From positions 1 through 64,000 of the forward strand of contig CAUJFI010000025.1 in assembly GCA_963170125.1 (NCBI GenBank): a stretch of 64,000 nucleotides of DNA, given 5' to 3'. Shown here piece by piece: positions 59,900 to 64,000 of this stretch. The position numbers and the translations under genes were made by a program. The notes under the pieces were generated by a model. It did no database searches, was not told where the DNA came from, and worked only from the letters and a program-made list of their open reading frames with translations. Positions within the stretch are counted from its first letter, which is position 1. Each line of letters starts with the position of its first letter. The stretch is from Deinococcota bacterium. GTDB taxonomy: Bacteria > Deinococcota > Deinococci > Deinococcales > Trueperaceae.

Positions 59900-60904
59900 G
59901 TGAACCTGCGCCTCACCGGGCTGGCGAAACGCTACGGGGCGGTAACCGCCGTCGACCGCGTGACGCTCGAGCTCGTAGCAGGCACGACGCTCGCGCTGCT
60001 CGGCCCGAGCGGTTGCGGCAAGAGCACCTTGCTGCGCTTGGTCGCTGGGCTCGAGGCGCCAGATGCGGGCGGCGTCGCCATCGGCGACCAGGACTTGACG
60101 CGCACGCCGACCGCGCGGCGCGGTTTCGGGATGGTCTTCCAGGACTTCGCGCTATTCCCTCACCTGGACGTTGGCGCCAACGCGGCGTTCGGGTTGGTCG
60201 AGGCGCGCGTGCCAGCTGCAACGCGTGCAGCGCGCGTGAGGGAACTCCTTGCACTCGTGGGGCTAGCTGGACTGGAGCGGCGCAAGGTCACCGAGCTAAG
60301 CGGCGGGCAGCAACAGCGGGTGGCGTTAGCGCGCGCGTTGGCGCCCGAACCGCGGCTCCTCCTCCTCGACGAGCCGCTCTCGAACCTCGACGCCAGCCTG
60401 CGAGAGAGCTTGAAGCTCGAGCTGCGCAGCATCCTGACTGGCCTACCTGCCGGCGCCATCTACGTCACGCACGATCAGGGTGAAGCGTTCACGGTCGCAG
60501 ACACCGTCGCGCTCATGCGCGCTGGCCGCATCGTGCAGGTGGGAACTAGCGAGGAGCTGCTCGCCAAACCAGCCGGGCCCTGGGCGGCGCGCTTCCTAGG
60601 GCACGACAACGTGTACGACACCGCGCCGCAAGGCGCGCACCTGCCAGTTAGCGACGGCGCGCTGCTGCTCCGCGCCGACCTGACGCGCTTAGGTGAGCCA
60701 GGCACGGGCGCCACGGACGTGTCCGTGGCGACCGCCGCGCGTGAGGGGCTGGCCTGGCGCCTTACGCTGACGGCGGAGGCGTGGGGCGTGACCGTCACTT
60801 GGCGCGGTTTCGACCGCGAGCTGCCAGGGCACCCGGCGCCGGGCGCGAGCTTCGGCCTGCAGGTACCGCCGGAGGCGTGGCGCAGCATAGGGAGCGACGC
60901 ATGA
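59900..60904 (+). CDS. thiQ: ABC transporter ATPase, probable ThiQ
   Basis: 334 residues. Walker A GPSGCGKST is near residue 36, the Q-loop VFQDFALFPHL, signature LSGGQQQR and Walker B LLLLDEPLSNLD are intact. A C-terminal TOBE-like extension of about 100 residues makes it longer than E. coli ThiQ (about 230) and more like Fe3+/spermidine ATPases, so specificity rests on context. GTG start; the stop overlaps the thiamine pyrophosphokinase ATG as ATGA. Confidence 0.83.
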   Translation: MNLRLTGLAKRYGAVTAVDRVTLELVAGTTLALLGPSGCGKSTLLRLVAGLEAPDAGGVAIGDQDLTRTPTARRGFGMVFQDFALFPHLDVGANAAFGLVEARVPAATRAARVRELLALVGLAGLERRKVTELSGGQQQRVALARALAPEPRLLLLDEPLSNLDASLRESLKLELRSILTGLPAGAIYVTHDQGEAFTVADTVALMRAGRIVQVGTSEELLAKPAGPWAARFLGHDNVYDTAPQGAHLPVSDGALLLRADLTRLGEPGTGATDVSVATAAREGLAWRLTLTAEAWGVTVTWRGFDRELPGHPAPGASFGLQVPPEAWRSIGSDA

Positions 60905-61893
60905 CAGCCGCAAGACGCACGGCTCTCGTACTCGCAGGTGGCACCCTGCCTGCACCGCAGCTCTGGCAGCTAGCGCTGGCAGGTCACGACCTGGTCATCG
61001 CGGCGGATGGCGGGTTGGCTCACGCTCGCATCCTCGGCGTCACCCCTGACCTGATCGTCGGCGATCTAGACAGCGTCGAGGCCCGCGACCTACAGCGCTA
61101 TGAACAGGTGCCGGTCGAGCGCCACCCGCACGCGAAGGACGAGCTCGACCTCGAGCTCGCCCTCACCGCAGCCTGGACGCGGGGCGCTTCCAGCGCGACC
61201 GTCGTCGGAGCGTTCGGCAGCCGCCTCGACCAGAGCTTCGGCGCGTTGCTCATCGCCGGCCGCCTCGCAGTTGAAGGGCGCAAGCTAGTGCTGTTCGCGG
61301 GGAACCACGAGGCGCACGTCGCTACGCCCGCCGCGGTTCTGGAGCGCGCGCTGGCGCCAGGCACGACAGTCAGCCTCCTCGCGCTGGGGCCAGGTTGCCG
61401 CGTGACGACCCAAGGCGTGAAGTTCCCGCTTAGCGACGCGCCGCTGTCCATGGGCAGCGGCTTCGGCCTGTCGAACGCCGCCAGCGACGGCAAGGTGCGC
61501 CTGACCGTGCACTCCGGCGTCGTCGCGTTCCTCGTCGAGCACCAGCAAGGCAACCCGCGCGAGGCGATCTGGGGCGCGCAGGCCGACCGCATCAGCGCCG
61601 CGTTGGCGGAAGCTGACGCCGACCTCCGCGAACTCGTCGAGCGCGTCGCTTACGGCGAGGTCTTCGCCAGAGCGGGCCTCGACCTGGCGACACGCGAGCT
61701 GATAGCCGTCGCGCTCCTCACGGCGGCGGACGGGGTGAACGAACTCCCAACGCACTTCCGCGGCGCGCTGCGGTCTGGCGCCAGCGAGCGCCAGGTGCGC
61801 GAGGCCATCATCCACAGCGCTATGTTCATCGGGTTCCCGCGGGCGCTTGCGGCCATGCGCGCGCTGCAGCGCTTCCTGGAGCGAACCAGCTAA
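60901..61893 (+). CDS. Thiamine pyrophosphokinase fused to a CMD/AhpD-like domain
   Basis: 330 residues in one frame. Residues 1 to about 215 are thiamine pyrophosphokinase: [56 protein letters not shown] and a C-terminal sandwich domain ([21 protein letters not shown]). It converts thiamine to TPP. Residues about 235-330 resemble carboxymuconolactone decarboxylase: [60 protein letters not shown]. The AhpD CxxC is absent, so it is not a peroxidase of that type. I know of no standard protein with this pairing. It is coupled to thiQ by an ATGA overlap. Confidence 0.85.
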   Translation: MTAARRTALVLAGGTLPAPQLWQLALAGHDLVIAADGGLAHARILGVTPDLIVGDLDSVEARDLQRYEQVPVERHPHAKDELDLELALTAAWTRGASSATVVGAFGSRLDQSFGALLIAGRLAVEGRKLVLFAGNHEAHVATPAAVLERALAPGTTVSLLALGPGCRVTTQGVKFPLSDAPLSMGSGFGLSNAASDGKVRLTVHSGVVAFLVEHQQGNPREAIWGAQADRISAALAEADADLRELVERVAYGEVFARAGLDLATRELIAVALLTAADGVNELPTHFRGALRSGASERQVREAIIHSAMFIGFPRALAAMRALQRFLERTS

Positions 61894-61944
61894 CGGGGGC
61901 GCGGGTCGCCTTCCCCCGGAACACGCCACTCGCGCAAGCGATGA

Positions 61945-61950
61945 CATAAT
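61945..61950 (+). promoter_or_regulatory. Probable -10 box of the catalase gene
   Basis: CATAAT overlaps the ATG at 61949. It predicts a start near 61957 and a leader of about 80 bases, and argues against that ATG being the catalase start. There is no good -35. Confidence 0.4.
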
Positions 61951-62038
61951 GAGGGTACTTGCTCGGTCTGCCACCAGGCGCCCGGGCGCGCAAACACCGC
62001 AAGTCGAACCTACACAACGTGAGCATAGGAGGCACCCC

Positions 62039-63502
62039 ATCAACCACGATGCCAAGAAGCCACTGACGACCGCCGCTGGCGCGCCCATCGCGGACAACGA
62101 CAACGCCGTCACCGCCGGGCCGCGCGGCCCGATCTTCCTGCAGGACACCTGGTTCCTCGAGAAGCTGGCGCACTTCAGCCGCGAGGTCATCCCGGAGCGC
62201 CGCATGCACGCCAAGGGTTCAGGCGCGTGGGGCACGTTCACCGTCACCCACGACATCACCAAGTACTCGCGCGCTGCCGTCTTCTCGCAGGTCGGCAAGC
62301 AGACGGAGATGTTCGCGCGCTTCTCCACCGTCGCTGGTGAACGCGGCGCCGCGGACGCCGAGCGCGACATCCGCGGTTTCGCCCTGCGCTTCTACACGGA
62401 GGAAGGCAACTGGGACGTCGTCGGCAACAACACCCCCGTGTTCTTCCACCGCGACCCTCATCACTTCCCAGACCTGAACCGCGCCGTCAAGCGCGACCCA
62501 CGCACCAACATGCGCTCGGCGGAGAACAACTGGGACTTCTGGACGAGCCTGCCAGAGGCCCTGCACCAGGTGACGGTGCTCATGTCCGACCGCGGCATCC
62601 CTGACGGCTACCGCCACATGCACGGCTTCGGTTCGCACACTTACTCGTTCTGGAACGCGACCGGTGAACGCTTCTGGGTGAAGTTCCACTTCCGCACCCA
62701 GCAGGGCATCAAGAACCTGACTGACGCCGAGGCGGCAGCGCTCGTAGCCAACGACCGCGAATCGTCACAGCGCGACCTGCTCGAGGCCATCGACCGCGGC
62801 GACTTCCCCAAGTGGACGTTCTACATCCAGGTCATGCCTGAGGCGGCGGCGGCAGACTACCGCTTCCACCCGTTCGACGTAACGAAGGTCTGGTCGAAGA
62901 AAGACTACCCGCTCATCGAGGTCGGCGAGTTCGAACTGAACCGCAATCCGGAGAACTACTTCGCCGACGTCGAGCAGGCGGCTTTCACGCCAGCCAACCT
63001 CGTGCCTGGCATCGGGGTATCGCCAGACCGCATGCTGCAAGGGCGCCTCTTCTCGTACGGTGACGCCGCGCGTTACCGCGTGGGCATCAACCACCACCAG
63101 ATCCCGGTGAACCAGCCGCGCGGGGTCGCTCACCCGAACACCTACCACCGTGACGGCCAGATGCGCGTCGACGGCAACCACGGTGCGACCCCCGGCTACA
63201 CCCCCAACAGTTACGGTAACTGGGAAGCCCAGCCGCAGTTCGCCGAGCCGCCGCTAGCGCTGTCCGGCACGGCCGAGCGTCACGATTACCGTGCGGACGA
63301 CAGCAACTATTACGAGCAGCCAGGCAACTTGTTCAGGCTCATGAACGCGGAGCAGCAGCAGGCGCTGTTCGACAACACGGCCCGCGCCATCACTGGTGCA
63401 GCTCCCGCCACCATCGAACGGCACATCAGCCACTGCACCAAGGCCGACCCGGCGTACGGCGCAGGGGTGCGCAGAGCCATCGAGGCGCTGCAAGAGGGCT
63501 AG
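62039..63502 (+). CDS. Monofunctional heme catalase, apparent AUC start
   Basis: 487 residues, small-subunit clade 3-like length. The distal histidine is in [11 protein letters not shown] near residue 56; [28 protein letters not shown], the asparagine in [14 protein letters not shown] and the heme-ligand tyrosine in [14 protein letters not shown] near 339 are intact. It destroys hydrogen peroxide. AGGAGG (62027-62032) is followed after six bases by ATC (62039), exactly where homologues begin (next residues [13 protein letters not shown]). No ATG, GTG or TTG is in frame nearby. The only upstream in-frame ATG (61949) adds 30 basic residues and overlaps a -10 box. Confidence 0.88.
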   Translation: MNHDAKKPLTTAAGAPIADNDNAVTAGPRGPIFLQDTWFLEKLAHFSREVIPERRMHAKGSGAWGTFTVTHDITKYSRAAVFSQVGKQTEMFARFSTVAGERGAADAERDIRGFALRFYTEEGNWDVVGNNTPVFFHRDPHHFPDLNRAVKRDPRTNMRSAENNWDFWTSLPEALHQVTVLMSDRGIPDGYRHMHGFGSHTYSFWNATGERFWVKFHFRTQQGIKNLTDAEAAALVANDRESSQRDLLEAIDRGDFPKWTFYIQVMPEAAAADYRFHPFDVTKVWSKKDYPLIEVGEFELNRNPENYFADVEQAAFTPANLVPGIGVSPDRMLQGRLFSYGDAARYRVGINHHQIPVNQPRGVAHPNTYHRDGQMRVDGNHGATPGYTPNSYGNWEAQPQFAEPPLALSGTAERHDYRADDSNYYEQPGNLFRLMNAEQQQALFDNTARAITGAAPATIERHISHCTKADPAYGAGVRRAIEALQEG

Positions 63503-63524
63503 TCACGACGAATCAGAACCGGAT

Positions 63525-63555
63525 CGCGGCCGGGGCGCAGTGCGCCCCGGCCGCG
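63525..63555. terminator. Bidirectional terminator hairpin
   Basis: A perfect 14-bp GC stem with an AGT loop lies between the convergent catalase and ankyrin genes. No T tract follows. Confidence 0.65.
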
Positions 63556-63557
63556 TC

Positions 63558-63935
63558 TCACTCCAGGAGTGCGCTGCGCCCGAATAGTTCCGCGGTAGCA
63601 CGGGCGCTCGGAGTGCCGACGTCAGGGTCGGCGCCAGCGGCAAGCAACGCGCGCGCGACCTCGTCCTCTCCCTTGAAGATGGCGCCTGCCAGCGGCGATT
63701 GACCGCGCGCGTTGCATAAGTTGGCGTCCGCACCACCAGCTAGCAACGCCTTCACCGTGCCGAGTTGGCCACGGTACGCCGCCAGCATCAGGGGCGAGTT
63801 CCCCTCGCCGTCGACCACGTCGATCGGCAAGCCGTGCGCCACGAGCTCCATGAGTTGCGCGGCCTCCCCCTGACGGGCGAACTCCAGCGCCATGGCGATG
63901 ACGGCCTGCGTTTGCTCCTCAGACAACTGCTCCAC
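63558..63935 (-). CDS. Small ankyrin-repeat protein
   Basis: 125 residues with three ankyrin-type repeats: MELVAHGLPIDVVDGEGNSPLMLAAYRGQ, TVKALLAGGADANLCNARGQSPLAGAI and EVARALLAAGADPDVG. Ankyrin proteins next to catalase genes are known from other bacteria, where AnkB supports KatB in Pseudomonas aeruginosa; a similar heme- or catalase-related role is inferred here. GTG at 63935 is chosen because TACGAT ends six bases upstream; TTG at 63953 would lie upstream of that box. Confidence 0.8.
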   Translation of the reverse strand: MEQLSEEQTQAVIAMALEFARQGEAAQLMELVAHGLPIDVVDGEGNSPLMLAAYRGQLGTVKALLAGGADANLCNARGQSPLAGAIFKGEDEVARALLAAGADPDVGTPSARATAELFGRSALLE

Positions 63936-63941
63936 GCGAGC

Positions 63942-63947
63942 ATCGTA
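63942..63947 (-). promoter_or_regulatory. Leaderless-type -10 box
   Basis: TACGAT on the minus strand ends six bases before the GTG of the ankyrin gene. Confidence 0.55.
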
Positions 63948-63963
63948 AGGCAAGGGAGCGGCG

Positions 63964-63969
63964 TAGACT
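63964..63969 (+). promoter_or_regulatory. Leaderless-type -10 box
   Basis: TAGACT ends five bases before a GTG at 63975 that opens a frame running off the window. Confidence 0.45.
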
Positions 63970-63974
63970 CACTC

Positions 63975-64000
63975 GTGAACGCTACCCAGATCAGCGAGAG
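63975..64000 (+). CDS. Start of a gene cut by the window end
   Basis: GTG at 63975 follows a TAGACT -10 box and opens a frame (VNATQISE) that reaches the window end without a stop. Too short to identify. Confidence 0.35.

Noticed and set aside
61949-62038. Catalase start at ATG 61949
   Set aside because: It overlaps a CATAAT -10 box, has no ribosome binding site, and adds 30 basic residues absent from typical catalases. It is kept only as the alternative to the AUC start.

Overview
The window is about 64 kb of GC-rich bacterial chromosome, densely packed with genes on both strands. The gene set suggests a Deinococcota member, perhaps near Trueperaceae; this is an inference, since no rRNA or marker comparison was possible. 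The pointers are futalosine-pathway menaquinone synthesis (mqnC and a deaminase), an envelope beta-barrel-like protein, Acn/Pta-type central metabolism, and many genes whose -10 box ends only 5-8 bases before the start codon, implying leaderless mRNAs. There is no CRISPR array, insertion sequence, prophage or rRNA. The only tRNA is an initiator tRNA.

Region by region. 1-4.6 kb: the 3' end of a DUF1801 gene, a pentapeptide-repeat protein, initiator tRNA, a drug-efflux MFS protein, Era, a GIY-YIG-like protein and a secreted beta-barrel-like protein with a consensus promoter. 4.6-10.1 kb (minus): mfd, rsmI, a small membrane protein and a SpoIID/LytB-domain protein. 10.2-16.1 kb: a dienoyl-CoA-reductase-like SDR, acnA with a divergent regulator, a lipoprotein and trxA. 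16.2-18.6 kb: mqnC and a coupled amidohydrolase. 18.7-25.3 kb: a 1058-residue P-loop/TPR protein, then acuA-acuB-acuC and a hydroxyacid dehydrogenase. 25.3-39.4 kb: methyltransferase, quinone oxidoreductase, MreB, MATE pump, an ankyrin-M23 peptidase fusion, LOG protein, HAD phosphatase, mutS2 with a divergent glycosylase, pta and an RDD protein.

39.5-45.1 kb holds the most interesting cluster. Two divergent operons carry DUF1858, a cupin, a ferredoxin-DUF2249 fusion, a second DUF2249, two heme-copper/NnrS-like membrane proteins and a DUF59 protein, next to a Crp/Fnr regulator. A 14-bp palindrome lies almost exactly midway between the two operon starts. I infer a redox or nitrogen-oxide response, but no NO reductase or nitrite reductase is present.

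45.1-51.5 kb: a TPP riboswitch with its own promoter drives thiB. A heterodimeric ABC exporter follows on the minus strand. It is preceded by a consensus promoter, a 31-codon leader ORF and a terminator-like hairpin, which looks like ribosome-mediated attenuation of a drug exporter. A luciferase-like monooxygenase is upstream. 51.6-64 kb: a membrane protein, ClC channel, thioesterase, EamA and DHA2 transporters, then thiP-thiQ and a thiamine pyrophosphokinase fused to a carboxymuconolactone-decarboxylase-like domain. Last come a clade-3-type catalase with no canonical start codon after its Shine-Dalgarno sequence and a convergent ankyrin protein.
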